Assembly: GCF_009687845.1 (NCBI RefSeq)
Contig: NZ_BLAD01000064.1
Coordinates: 41,956 to 105,955 of the forward strand
Direction of reading: 5' to 3'
DNA: 64,000 nt
Origin: Acrocarpospora corrugata
GTDB taxonomy: Bacteria > Actinomycetota > Actinomycetes > Streptosporangiales > Streptosporangiaceae
Shown here: positions 42,892-51,091 of the stretch, piece after piece
Numbering within the stretch: the stretch's first letter is position 1
Layout: every line of letters starts with the position of its first letter
Notes under the pieces: generated by a model
Told to the model about the DNA's origin: nothing
The model's input: only the letters and a program-made list of their open reading frames with translations
Databases searched by the model: none
Translations under genes and position numbers: made by a program

Positions 42892-44787
42892 TCAGCCGGT
42901 GCGGCGGGGTCGGGGCCGGTTGGGCTGCCGGCGCGCGGCCTTCCGCTCGGTGGCGGCGGACGGCGCCGGCGTGTCGTCCTCGGTGGCCAGGTCCGGAGAC
43001 TGGAAGATCACCGAGAACGGGCTGGCCGGAATGATCCGGGCCGGCTCCGGCCGCGCGGCGACCGGTTCCGGCTCGGGGACGAACACCGGCTCGGCCACCG
43101 GTTCTGGAAGCTCCTCGAAGTTCTCGAACGAGGGCTCCACCACCGGTTCGACGACTGGCTCGACCACCTTGCGGGTCCGCGTCCTGCGCGCCGGCTTGCG
43201 CTCTTCGACGATCTCCACGGGCGGCTCCGCAATCAGTTGTTCTGGCATCGGTTCTGGCATCGCGGCGACCATGCTCTCGACCTCCCCGGCAGTCTCCTCG
43301 ATCTCCTCGACGATCCCCTCGGCTGTCTCGCCAGCCGTTTCGAGAGACCGTCCGCTCCGGGTCCGCCGCCGCTCCCGGGTGCGGGCCGGGCGTTCCCGTT
43401 TCTCCCGCTCCCGCTCGCGTTCCTCGCCGCCGGAGTTCCCGGCGCGGGACCGGCTGCGGGTGCGCCCGGTCTCGCCGAGGTCCTCGATCTGCTCGGCGTC
43501 CAGACCGGCCCTGGACCGGTTGGCCCGGGGCAGCACGCCCTTGGTGCCGGCCGGGATGTCCAGATCGGTGAAGAGGGTCGGCGAACTGGAGTACGTCTCC
43601 ACGGGTTCGGCGAAGTTCATGCCGAGGGTGTTGTTGATGACCTTCCAGCGGGTCATCTCGGTCCACTCGACGAAGGTCACCGCCACCCCGGTCCGCCCGG
43701 CCCGGCCGGTCCGGCCGATCCGGTGCACGTACGTCTTGTCGTCCTGCGGGCAGTCGTAGTTGACCACGTGCGTCACGTCGTCGATGTCGATGCCCCTGGC
43801 GGCCACGTCGGTGGCCACCAGCACGCTGATCTTGCCGTTCCTGAACGCGCGCAGCGCCTGCTCACGCTGGCCCTGCCCGAGGTCGCCGTGGACGGCCGCC
43901 GCGGCGAAGCCCTTCTCGCGCAACTGCTCGAAGACCATGTCACAGGCCCGTTTGGTCTCGCAGAAGACCATGGTGAGGCCGGTGGACTTGCCCTGCAGGA
44001 GGCGGGAGAGGATCTCGATCTTGTCCATCCGGTGGGTCCGGTAGACGAACTGGGCCGTCTGCGGCGGCTGCTCCGGGTCGGAGTCTTCGTTTTCCGCCCT
44101 GACCCGGATGGGCCGGGTCAGGTAGCGCCGGGACAGCGCCACGATCTCGCCGGGCATGGTCGCGGAGAACAGCATGGTCTGCCGCTCCGCCGGAACCAGC
44201 TTGATGATCCGTTCGATGTCGGGCAGGAAGCCCAGGTCGAGCATGCGGTCGGCCTCGTCCAGCACCAGCATGCCGATCTGGCCGAGGTCCACGTGCTTCT
44301 GCTTGATCAGGTCGAGCAGCCGCCCCGGCGTGCCGACGATGACGTCGACGCCGTTCTTGAGTGCCTCGATCTGGGGTTCGTAGGCGCGCCCGCCGTACAC
44401 GGTGAGGATGCGGGAACCGAGCTTGCCGGCGGCCAGGACCAGGTCCTCGGTCACCTGCAACGCGAGCTCGCGGGTGGGCACCAGCACCAGGCCCCGCGGC
44501 TTCTTCCGGTTCTTTCGCGGCTTCCCGACCAGCTGCAGCATCGCGACGCCGAAGGCGTAGGTCTTGCCGGTGCCAGTACGCGCCTGCCCGATGACGTCCT
44601 GCCCGGCCAGTGCCAGCGGAAGCGCCATCTCCTGAATCGGGAATGGTGAAGTAATGCCCTCGGTCTCCAGGGCATCGGCGATCTCCGGGATCACTCCCAG
44701 GTCTCGGAACGTCGTCGTAATCGTCGCCTGCCTCAGTCGTTGTCGAAGACGGCCTTCGGGACCTCCGGCGTCTTGGAGCTCGTGCAA
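42892..44787 (-). CDS. DEAD-box ATP-dependent RNA helicase (RhlE-like); start uncertain
   Basis: The core shows the DEAD-box set: Q-motif region TTFRDLG...PFPIQ, Walker A QARTGTGKT, Ib GTPGRLLDL, DEAD in VLDEADRMLDLGF, SAT in MLFSATMPGEI, and the second RecA fold with GRTGRAGRTG (motif VI). A long acidic, Pro/Glu/Val-rich C-terminus (about 190 residues) is typical of cold-shock RNA helicases. It remodels RNA in the cytosol. The 5' end is problematic: no ATG or GTG precedes the Q motif in frame, so I placed the start at TTG 44787. A 38-codon ORF in another frame (44846-44733) may be the true N-terminus. Confidence 0.82.
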   Translation of the reverse strand: MHELQDAGGPEGRLRQRLRQATITTTFRDLGVIPEIADALETEGITSPFPIQEMALPLALAGQDVIGQARTGTGKTYAFGVAMLQLVGKPRKNRKKPRGLVLVPTRELALQVTEDLVLAAGKLGSRILTVYGGRAYEPQIEALKNGVDVIVGTPGRLLDLIKQKHVDLGQIGMLVLDEADRMLDLGFLPDIERIIKLVPAERQTMLFSATMPGEIVALSRRYLTRPIRVRAENEDSDPEQPPQTAQFVYRTHRMDKIEILSRLLQGKSTGLTMVFCETKRACDMVFEQLREKGFAAAAVHGDLGQGQREQALRAFRNGKISVLVATDVAARGIDIDDVTHVVNYDCPQDDKTYVHRIGRTGRAGRTGVAVTFVEWTEMTRWKVINNTLGMNFAEPVETYSSSPTLFTDLDIPAGTKGVLPRANRSRAGLDAEQIEDLGETGRTRSRSRAGNSGGEEREREREKRERPARTRERRRTRSGRSLETAGETAEGIVEEIEETAGEVESMVAAMPEPMPEQLIAEPPVEIVEERKPARRTRTRKVVEPVVEPVVEPSFENFEELPEPVAEPVFVPEPEPVAARPEPARIIPASPFSVIFQSPDLATEDDTPAPSAATERKAARRQPNRPRPRRTG

Positions 44788-44998
44788 CCAACCGTGCCGG
44801 GTCCTCGCGGAGGTGACGCCTTCGACGTCATCAGCGACCGCGGCATCCAAGATTTCTGGGGGTTCCGGGAACTTATACCCCGGATCAACACAGTGCGGTC
44901 GCACTTTCACAGAGCAGTCTACTCGATACCACAACCGTGAACCGATTTCCGCGTGTTCCGCATGTTTTTCAGGGAGAAGGTGCCCCTACGCTGCTGCC

Positions 44999-45661
44999 AT
45001 GACTGAATCTCCGCCCGGCGTCGTCGATCTTCTGGGGGTGCTCGCGTACGCCGAGCTCACCGCCTTCCTGCGGATGGCCGAGGACGCCTCGCTGCTGGCC
45101 CCCACGCTGACCGACCGGGCCGCGCTCGGGGATGTGGCGGCCACCGAATACGGCCATTTCCGGCTGGTGCGCGACCGCCTCGACTCGCTCGGCGCGGACC
45201 CCGAGGCGGCGATGGCCCCCTTCACCGAGGCGCTGGACGCCTGGCACGAGCAGACCCGCCCGGGCGACTGGTACGAGGCGCTCGTCAAGGCGTACGTGGG
45301 GACGGGCATCGCCGGGGACTTCTACCGGGAGGCGGCCAGGCACGTGGACGAGTCCACCCGGGAACTGGTCGACCGGGCGCTGGCCGACGACGGCCGCTCG
45401 CAGTTCGCGGTCGAGCGGGTCCGGCAGGCGCTGGCCGAGGACCCGAGACTGAACGGGCGGCTCGCGCTGTGGGCCAGGCGGCTGGTCGGCGAGGCGCTCA
45501 GCCAGGCCTACCGGGTGGCGGCGGCCCGCCCAGAACTGGCCGGGCTGCTCGGCGATTCGGCGGAGTCGGCCGATCTGGCCGGGATCGGCAGGATGTTCGC
45601 TCAGATCACCGAGGAGCACGGCAAACGGATGGCCGCGATCGGCCTCACCCCGGGGGGCTGA
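44999..45661 (+). CDS. Ferritin-like fold protein (MiaE/Rv3210c-like)
   Basis: The 220-residue protein starts at ATG 44999 after AGGGAGAAGG. It is all-helical: VVDLLGVLAYAELTAFLRMA, RAALGDVAATEYGHFRLVRD, and IGRMFAQITEEHGKRMAAIG near the C-terminus. Glu and Glu-x-x-His pairs (ATEYGHF and ITEEHGK) fit a di-iron ferritin-like or tRNA-hydroxylase-type fold. Its role is unknown. Divergent from the DEAD helicase gene, it holds the position of Rv3210c next to rhlE in M. tuberculosis, supporting orthology. Confidence 0.82.
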   Translation: MTESPPGVVDLLGVLAYAELTAFLRMAEDASLLAPTLTDRAALGDVAATEYGHFRLVRDRLDSLGADPEAAMAPFTEALDAWHEQTRPGDWYEALVKAYVGTGIAGDFYREAARHVDESTRELVDRALADDGRSQFAVERVRQALAEDPRLNGRLALWARRLVGEALSQAYRVAAARPELAGLLGDSAESADLAGIGRMFAQITEEHGKRMAAIGLTPGG

Positions 45662-45954
45662 GGCCAACCTGTCTGCCGTTCGAGGGGCGTGCAGGGTCCA
45701 AACGGTTGTACCGTGCGAGTCATGAGGGCCTCGCGCCGCTACGGCAGTTCCTTGACGAGATGTGGACCGAACCGCTGGGTTTCCCGCCCTGTGCTGAGAA
45801 GAGGGAGCACGGGCTGCCCGACCATCGGGCAACGGCGAGAACATGGACCACAGCCACGCCGACGGCCTCCCGGGTGTGATCTCCGGGACCATTGACTCCG
45901 CGTTCGGGCGTGCCGGGACCTCATCCCCGGCGCGCCTGATTGCGGGGGGATGTC
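45662..45954. other. Gene-poor stretch of about 290 bp
   Basis: No convincing gene, RNA or strong hairpin is seen between the ferritin-like gene and DUF3107. Short frames inside lack coding bias and family resemblance. The stretch could hold a small RNA or terminator for the two converging genes, but I see no clear signal. Confidence 0.5.
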
Positions 45955-46185
45955 CTACAGGCTGCCGCCGAAGCCGACTGAGCGCGTCTCCCCCTCGCCG
46001 AGTTCGACGAAGCCGAGTGAGGCCACGGGCACGACGTACCTGGTCCCCTTGACGTCGGTGAGCGAGAAGACGCCGCGGTCGGCGGCGAGCGCGTTGCGCA
46101 GTTCCTGCTCGACCTCCTCGGCGGTCAGGTCGGACTCGAGCACGATTTCGCGATTCACGGATCGCACGCCGATCTTGATTTCCAT
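45955..46185 (-). CDS. DUF3107 family small protein (Rv3208A-like)
   Basis: The 76-residue protein reads MEIKIGVRSVNREIVLESDL, TAEEVEQELRNALAADRGVF and RYVVPVASLGFVELGEGETR. It is a short actinobacterial family (DUF3107; TB9.4 in M. tuberculosis) of unknown function. ATG 46185 follows AAGGGGTCCT. It lies next to the TetR gene as in mycobacteria, but 78 nt apart. The call rests on length and whole-sequence resemblance. Confidence 0.9.
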   Translation of the reverse strand: MEIKIGVRSVNREIVLESDLTAEEVEQELRNALAADRGVFSLTDVKGTRYVVPVASLGFVELGEGETRSVGFGGSL

Positions 46186-46263
46186 CAGGACCCCTTTCGA
46201 CTGACCTCCATCGTGGCCTGTCGGCGGAGTCTTCGGGTGGGTGATCGCGGCAAGCGAACGGAC

Positions 46264-46896
46264 TCAGGACATATCAGGCGTATGTCTGGGGAAGCCGCCG
46301 ATGCCCCGCCAGGCCAGCCGCGCCATCAACTGGGTGGCGGCCTCCTTGGGAATCGAGCCGTGCGAGGTGAGCCAGTAGCGCGCGCTCACTTCGGCCATGC
46401 CCACCAGGCCGACCCCGAGCAGGTGCGCCTCGTCGCTGGAGCAGCCGGTGTCCTCCTGGATCACCTGGGCGATCGCGTCGGCGCTCTCCCGCAGCGAACG
46501 CTCCATCCGCTGCCGCACCGGCGCCACGTTCCGCAGGTCGGATTCGAAGACCAGCCGGAACGCCTCGCCCTGGCTGGAGATGAAGTCGAAGAACGCGCCG
46601 ATCGCGCCCTGCACCCGCAGCTTGTTGTCGGGCGTGGCGGCCAGCGCCTCCTTGCACCGGGCGACCATGTCGTCCACGTGCAGGTCCAGCAGCGCCAGGT
46701 AGAGCTCCAGCTTGCCCGGGAAGTGCTGGTAGAGGACCGGCTTGCTGACCCCGGCCCGCTCGGCGATCTCATCCATCGCGGCCGCGTGGTAGCCGTTCTC
46801 CACGAACACTTCCTGCGCGGCGCTGAGCAGCTGACGGCGGCGGGCCAACCGGGGCAGCCGGGTGCCCCGGGGCTTGGCGTCCGGGGTAGCGGTCAC
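46264..46896 (-). CDS. TetR/AcrR family transcriptional regulator (Rv3208-like)
   Basis: The 210-residue protein starts at GTG 46896, six nt after AAGGAG. The N-terminal helix-turn-helix is LSAAQEVFVENGYHAAAMDE plus IAERAGVSKPVLYQHFPGKL (about residues 23-65), and the C-terminal ligand domain is helical. It should repress genes upon binding a small ligand. The position beside DUF3107 and near moeZ matches Rv3208. Targets are not visible; autoregulation is a reasonable guess. The in-frame ATG at 46953 adds 19 residues without a ribosome site. Confidence 0.88.
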   Translation of the reverse strand: MTATPDAKPRGTRLPRLARRRQLLSAAQEVFVENGYHAAAMDEIAERAGVSKPVLYQHFPGKLELYLALLDLHVDDMVARCKEALAATPDNKLRVQGAIGAFFDFISSQGEAFRLVFESDLRNVAPVRQRMERSLRESADAIAQVIQEDTGCSSDEAHLLGVGLVGMAEVSARYWLTSHGSIPKEAATQLMARLAWRGIGGFPRHTPDMS

Positions 46897-46973
46897 GACG
46901 GTCTCCTTGAGGGGTGCTTGCGGGTCCCGCGCCTGGCGTTCACGGGGACTCATCCTACGCGCGGGTAACCAGG

Positions 46974-47147
46974 TCAGCGATAGTCGTCCTCGTCGTCCTG
47001 AGGGACCTCGCGGCCCTGTTCCACGAGGTCCGCAGGATCGGCCTCCAGCGGTATCTCCAGAGGCCAGGGACCGTTCTCCGGCCGCAGCGCGATGCTCTGC
47101 TCGACCAGGTCGGCCTCGGATGCGTCCAGCGAGTTCATCTCGGACAC
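46974..47147 (-). CDS. Small acidic conserved protein
   Basis: The 57-residue product starts at GTG 47147 behind GGGAGGACACC (giving MSEMNSLDASEADLVEQSIA). Two related halves appear: DASEADLVEQSIAL and EADPADLVEQGREVPQDDED. So a short motif (A-D-L-V-E-Q) is repeated. Similar tiny proteins occur in other Actinobacteria without assigned function. Strongly acidic, no membrane part. It follows the polymerase gene by 34 nt on the same strand. Confidence 0.65.
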   Translation of the reverse strand: MSEMNSLDASEADLVEQSIALRPENGPWPLEIPLEADPADLVEQGREVPQDDEDDYR

Positions 47148-47181
47148 GGTGTCCTCCCGCGGTGGTTGCCTACCTCCCACC

Positions 47182-48048
47182 CTACGGGAACAGGTCCCCG
47201 ACTTCCTCGACCCGCGCCAGCACATCTGGCCCCGTGAAAACCAGCTGACCTGCGCTTTCGCATTCCTCGACCTCCGCCCAGGCGAGCGGGGCCGACGCGG
47301 TGGGCCGGGGGTTGGCGCGCAGCGAGTAGGCGGCCACGGTGGTCTTGGCCGGGCTGTTCTGGCTCCAGTCGATGAACACCTTGCCCGGCCGCAGCCGTTT
47401 GGTCATCACACTGGTGACCAGCTCGTGCGCGCCGTCCAGGCGCTGCGCCAGCGCCTTGGCGTAGGCCGAGGTGTCCCGGTCCTGGTACGGCCACGGCACA
47501 TGCAGCTGCATGCCCTTGTTGCCGCTGGTCTTCGGGTAACTGTCGTGGCCGTCCGCGGCCAGCGCGTCGCGCAGCAGCAGGGCCACCCGGCAGCACTCCA
47601 CGATCGTGGCCGGCGGCCCCGGGTCCAGGTCGAAGACGAGGATGTCCGGCGGCAGCGCCCGGCCCTCGGCGGAGACCTGCCACATCGGCACGTGGAATTC
47701 CAGCGCGGCCAGGTTGGCGTAGTAGACCAGGGTGGGCAGGTCGTCGACGATCGCGAAGTCGATGCTCTCCCGGCCCATCGAGCTGCCCGGCACCGGCAGG
47801 GTGACCCGGCGCACCCAGGCCGGGGTGTGCCGGGGCGCGTTCTTCTCGAAGAAGAAGGCGCCGCCCACCCCGTTCGGATACCGCTTCACGGTGAGCGGGC
47901 GCCCACGCAGGTGCGGCAGCATCACCGGGGCGATCCGGGAGTAGTAGTCGATCACTTCGGCCTTGGTGAACCCGGCCTCCGGATAGAGGACCTTGCCCAG
48001 GTTGGTCAGCACCAGCTGCCGGCCGTCCACGACCACCGGAACCTTCAC
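47182..48048 (-). CDS. LigD-type polymerase domain protein (non-homologous end joining)
   Basis: The 288-residue protein is the stand-alone primase-polymerase (PolDom) of the LigD family: KVLYPEAGFTKAEVIDYYSR, RPLTVKRYPNGVGG, FFFEKNAPRHTPAW, ILVFDLDPGPPATIVE with the catalytic Asp-x-Asp near residue 138, and TSGNKGMQLHVPWP. It fills gaps and adds nucleotides at double-strand breaks. GTG 48048 overlaps the ligase stop by 4 nt, so the two are coupled. The canonical LigD joins these parts in one chain; here they are split, with no phosphoesterase domain. Confidence 0.92.
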   Translation of the reverse strand: MKVPVVVDGRQLVLTNLGKVLYPEAGFTKAEVIDYYSRIAPVMLPHLRGRPLTVKRYPNGVGGAFFFEKNAPRHTPAWVRRVTLPVPGSSMGRESIDFAIVDDLPTLVYYANLAALEFHVPMWQVSAEGRALPPDILVFDLDPGPPATIVECCRVALLLRDALAADGHDSYPKTSGNKGMQLHVPWPYQDRDTSAYAKALAQRLDGAHELVTSVMTKRLRPGKVFIDWSQNSPAKTTVAAYSLRANPRPTASAPLAWAEVEECESAGQLVFTGPDVLARVEEVGDLFP

Positions 48049-48986
48049 AGCCGTACCTCCGCGGGGATCTTGTCTGGGCGCAGGCCGCGCCAGGCCGGGT
48101 GGCGCAGCCGGTGCTCCTCGGTCCACATGGTGAAGGTGACCTCGCCGACGAGTTCGGGGCGGACCCAGTGCGCGTTCCTGGCGATCTCCCGGGGCAGCGG
48201 CCGCGAGTACGGGCTGCGCGGGACCTCCAGCGCGCGGAGCACCCGGTAGAGCTCGTCCAGCGCGGCGTCGCTGAAGCCGGTGCCGACGTGGCCGACGAAG
48301 ACGAACTCGGCGCCGCCGCCGGGGAGCTCGGTGTACTTGCCGAGCAGCAGCGAGCCCAGGCCGCCCTCGCGGCGGCCCTTGCCGGGCCGCCAGCCGCCGA
48401 CCACCACCTCGGTCTCCCGCAGGTTCTTCACCTTGACCCACGCCGGGCTGCGCAGTCCCGGCCGGTACGGCGAGTCCAGCCGCTTGGCCACCACCCCCTC
48501 CAGCCCCTGCGCCCTGGTCGCGGCCACCACGTCCGGATCGCACGGGAAGTTGGGCGGCACGTCGAGGCCGGGCAGGCCCGCCAGCAGTTCGCGGCGGGCG
48601 GCGTAGGGGAGATGGGTCAGGTTCGCGCCGTCCAGATAGAGGAGATCGAACGGCATGTACCGCACCGGCACCAGGGTCAGCAGGCCGTGGCCGGCCGGGT
48701 CGGTGATGTGCATGCGGCGCTGGAGCAGTTCGAAGCTGGGCCGTCCGAGGGGATCCAGCGCGACCACTTCGCCGTCCAGGATCACCTCGTGCCCCGGGAC
48801 CCTGAGTGCTGAAATTTCAGGGTATCGGGAGGTGAAGTCGGTGCCCTTGCGGCCGGTGACCCGGATCGTACGGTCCAGGTAGACGATCGCGCGGATGCCG
48901 TCCCACTTCACCTCCAGGGCGTAGTTGGCCGCGTCCGCCGGGAGGATTCCCGGGACGGCGAGCATCGGTTCGACCGGATATGGCAT
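48045..48986 (-). CDS. ATP-dependent DNA ligase (LigC/LigD ligase-type)
   Basis: The 313-residue protein carries the nucleotidyltransferase motif I ALEVKWDGIRAIVYLDR with the AMP-accepting Lys near residue 27. Motif III is SFELLQRRMH, motif IV LEGVVAKRLDSPYRPG with the lysine, and motif V KVKNLRETEVVVGGW. An OB-fold domain follows. It seals nicks in NHEJ using ATP. The start is ATG 48986; GTG 48992 is 2 codons earlier. It is coupled to the polymerase gene and divergent from ku, forming a compact end-joining locus. Confidence 0.92.
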   Translation of the reverse strand: MPYPVEPMLAVPGILPADAANYALEVKWDGIRAIVYLDRTIRVTGRKGTDFTSRYPEISALRVPGHEVILDGEVVALDPLGRPSFELLQRRMHITDPAGHGLLTLVPVRYMPFDLLYLDGANLTHLPYAARRELLAGLPGLDVPPNFPCDPDVVAATRAQGLEGVVAKRLDSPYRPGLRSPAWVKVKNLRETEVVVGGWRPGKGRREGGLGSLLLGKYTELPGGGAEFVFVGHVGTGFSDAALDELYRVLRALEVPRSPYSRPLPREIARNAHWVRPELVGEVTFTMWTEEHRLRHPAWRGLRPDKIPAEVRL

Positions 48987-49069
48987 TGCCACAGTGGGTA
49001 TCTGCCCATTAGGTAAGTCCCTTGAATCCCGATATAGCGGTATTCGAACAAAGAGACGAGTATGTGGCT

Positions 49070-49933
49070 ATGCGTAGCATCTGGAAGGGCGCCATCTCTT
49101 TTGGTCTGGTGACGATCCCGGTGAAGCTGTACTCGGCGACCGAGCAGAAGGACGTCACCTTCCACCAGGTGCACCGGACCGACGGTGGCCGCATCAAGTA
49201 CAAGCGGGTCTGCCAGCTGGACGGCGAGGAGGTGCCCTACGCCGACATCGCCAAGGGCTACGAACTGGCCACCGGCGAGATCGTGGTGCTGACCGACGAG
49301 GACTTCACCGATCTGCCGCTGAGCACGTCCCGCCGGATCGACGTGCTCCAGTTCACCCCGGCGGAGCAGATCGATCCGATCTATTTCGCCAAGACCTACT
49401 ATCTGGAACCCGACGCCCAGGGGGCCAAGCCGTACGTGCTGCTGCGGGACGCCCTGGAGCGGTCCGGGCAGGTGGCGATCGTCAAGGTGGCGCTGCGGCA
49501 GCGGGAGGCGCTGGCCACGCTCCGGGTCCGGGACGGGATCTTCGTGCTGGAGACCATGCTCTGGCCGGACGAGGTCCGGGTGGCCGACTTCCCGTTTCTG
49601 GAGGAGGAGGTCGAGGTCCGTCCGCAGGAGCTCAAGATGGCCGAGTCGCTGATCGAGACGATGGTGGCCGACTTCGACCCCGCCGAGTACAAGGACGCCT
49701 ACCGGGAGGCCCTGCAGGAGGTCATCGAGGCCAAGGTGGCCGGTCGCGAGGTGGTCGCGGCCGAGGCGCCCGCCGAGCCGGGCCCGGCGGTGGACCTGAT
49801 GGCCGCGCTGCGGGCCAGCGTCGAGGCGGCCAAGAAGGAACGTGAAGTTGTCAAGAAGCCTGCCGCCAAGGCCAAGAAGCCGGAAGAGGAGAAGCCCGCC
49901 GCACCGAAGCGCCGGGCCAGGAAGTCGGCTTGA
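49070..49933 (+). CDS. ku: Ku protein (non-homologous end joining)
   Basis: The 287-residue protein begins MRSIWKGAISFGLVTIPVKL, the standard bacterial Ku opening. KRVCQLDGEEVPYADIAKGY, YYLEPDAQGAKPYVLLRDAL and MLWPDEVRV follow in order. The C-terminal tail is rich in Lys and Ala (KKPAAKAKKPEEE), the kind that binds DNA. Ku dimers thread on broken ends and recruit the ligase. ATG 49070 is used; an earlier start at 49022 gives 16 residues unlike the family. The ligase is divergent, 83 nt away. Confidence 0.95.
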   Translation: MRSIWKGAISFGLVTIPVKLYSATEQKDVTFHQVHRTDGGRIKYKRVCQLDGEEVPYADIAKGYELATGEIVVLTDEDFTDLPLSTSRRIDVLQFTPAEQIDPIYFAKTYYLEPDAQGAKPYVLLRDALERSGQVAIVKVALRQREALATLRVRDGIFVLETMLWPDEVRVADFPFLEEEVEVRPQELKMAESLIETMVADFDPAEYKDAYREALQEVIEAKVAGREVVAAEAPAEPGPAVDLMAALRASVEAAKKEREVVKKPAAKAKKPEEEKPAAPKRRARKSA

Positions 49934-49944
49934 TCCTGGGACTT

Positions 49945-49982
49945 AGCGTGCCGCGATGAAACGATGATCATCACGGCACGCT
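49945..49982. terminator. Hairpin terminator after ku
   Basis: Arms 49945-49959 and 49968-49982 pair over 15 bp with one mismatch and an 8-nt loop (AGCGTGCCG with CGGCACGCT at the base). It lies 11 nt after the ku stop. Confidence 0.8.
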
Positions 49983-50050
49983 GTCCGTCATCAGCTGTCG
50001 CGTCCTGGGTGATGTATCAGATCACCCAGTAGCGCGGATACCGACCGGTG

Positions 50051-50389
50051 TTACCAGCCGCCGCCGCAGCCGCGGTGGCAGCGGTGGTGGCAGCCGTGGT
50101 GACGGTGGTGCCAGCGGTGGTGGTGGCAGCCGCGGTGGTGGTGGACGTGGCGGATGTGGCCGTAGTGGCGGTGGTGGTGCCGGAAGTGCCCGAAGCCGTG
50201 GTGACGGTGGTGACCGAACTCCTGGTTGCCGAAGCCGCGGTCGAAGTCGCCGAACTCGCCGAACTCGCCCGAGTCCCAGTTGGCGGCGTGCGCCTGAGCG
50301 GGCGCCGCGGTGGCGGCGGTCGCGAGGGCCAGGCCACCGGTGCTGATGGCGGCGGCGATCAGGGCGCTAGAGATCGTCTTGAAACGCAT
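50051..50389 (-). CDS. Secreted histidine-rich protein, copy A
   Basis: The 112-residue protein opens with MRFKTISSALIAAAISTGGL, a signal peptide cleaved after about APAQAHA near residue 34. The mature part is dominated by His runs, e.g. HHRHHGFGHFRHHHRHYGHI, and ends CHHRCHRGCGGGW with several Cys. The His/Cys/Trp make-up suggests binding of Ni, Zn or Cu outside the membrane, by analogy with His-rich metallochaperones; this is inference. It lies 54 nt after its close paralogue and likely arose from it. ATG 50389 has AGGGAGCAC upstream. Confidence 0.75.
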   Translation of the reverse strand: MRFKTISSALIAAAISTGGLALATAATAAPAQAHAANWDSGEFGEFGDFDRGFGNQEFGHHRHHGFGHFRHHHRHYGHIRHVHHHRGCHHHRWHHRHHGCHHRCHRGCGGGW

Positions 50390-50443
50390 GCATGTGCTCC
50401 CTCTGTTGGACTTGTTGAACTTGTTGAGCGGTGAATCCGGGGG

Positions 50444-50938
50444 TTACCAGCCGCCGCCGCAGCCGCGGTGGCAGCGGTGGTGGCGGTGGCAGCCGTGGTG
50501 ACGGTGGCCCCAGCGGTGGCAGCCCACGTGGTGGTGGTGGTGATGGATGCGGCCGTAGTGCCGGTGGTGGTGCCGGAAGTGGCCGGTGCCGAAGTGCCGG
50601 TGGTGGCCGAAGTGGTGGTGGCGGTTGAAGCCCTCGTGGTGGCCGAAGCTGCGCTCGCCGCCGAAGTGGCGCTGGCCGAAGCCCTCGTTGATGTCGCCGT
50701 TGATGGCGAGCAGGCCGCGGTGGTGGCCGTGGCCGCGGTGGCCGTTGATGTCGCCGTTGATCGCGATGTCGAAGTCGTCGTGGTGACGGTGACGGTGGCG
50801 GTCGCGCTCGTGGTCGTCGTCGTCCCAGCTGGCCGCGTGGGCGTGGGCGGGCGCCGCGGTGGCGACGGTGGCGAGGGCCGTGCCGCCGGTGACCAGGGCG
50901 GCGGCGATCAGCGCGCTAGAGATCGTTTTGAATTGCAT
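50444..50938 (-). CDS. Secreted histidine-rich protein, copy B
   Basis: The 164-residue protein shares its start (MQFKTISSALIAAALVTGGT) and its end (CHRHHRCHRGCGGGW) with copy A. The middle carries extra segments: DDDDHERDRHRHRHHDDFDI, then AINGDINGHRGHGHHRGLLA and a second AINGDIN. So two AINGDIN repeats and many His runs occur. A signal peptide of about 34 residues is present. Metal storage or binding at the cell surface is the simplest guess. It is the upstream gene of the pair, divergent from the hydrolase gene at 51092. Confidence 0.75.
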   Translation of the reverse strand: MQFKTISSALIAAALVTGGTALATVATAAPAHAHAASWDDDDHERDRHRHRHHDDFDIAINGDINGHRGHGHHRGLLAINGDINEGFGQRHFGGERSFGHHEGFNRHHHFGHHRHFGTGHFRHHHRHYGRIHHHHHHVGCHRWGHRHHGCHRHHRCHRGCGGGW

Positions 50939-51091
50939 GTCTTCCGTGACTCCTTGTGTTCGGCTGGTGCCTAATCGTGTTATGTCCTCACTCTCCGTAT
51001 CAAAACGGGCAGATAGGCAGCTTTGCGGTCACTTAGCGTAGTTGTGGCTTATGCTGGGGCAGACGGTGCGTAAACGGCAGGAGGATGCGCG

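Noticed and set aside
45689..45895. Short frame between the ferritin-like gene and DUF3107
   Set aside because: Arg/Pro/Gly-rich with no ribosome site or recognisable motif.
50048..50974. Ala/Val-rich frames on the plus strand opposite the His-rich genes
   Set aside because: They are the complement of His-rich codons and have no start signal or family match.
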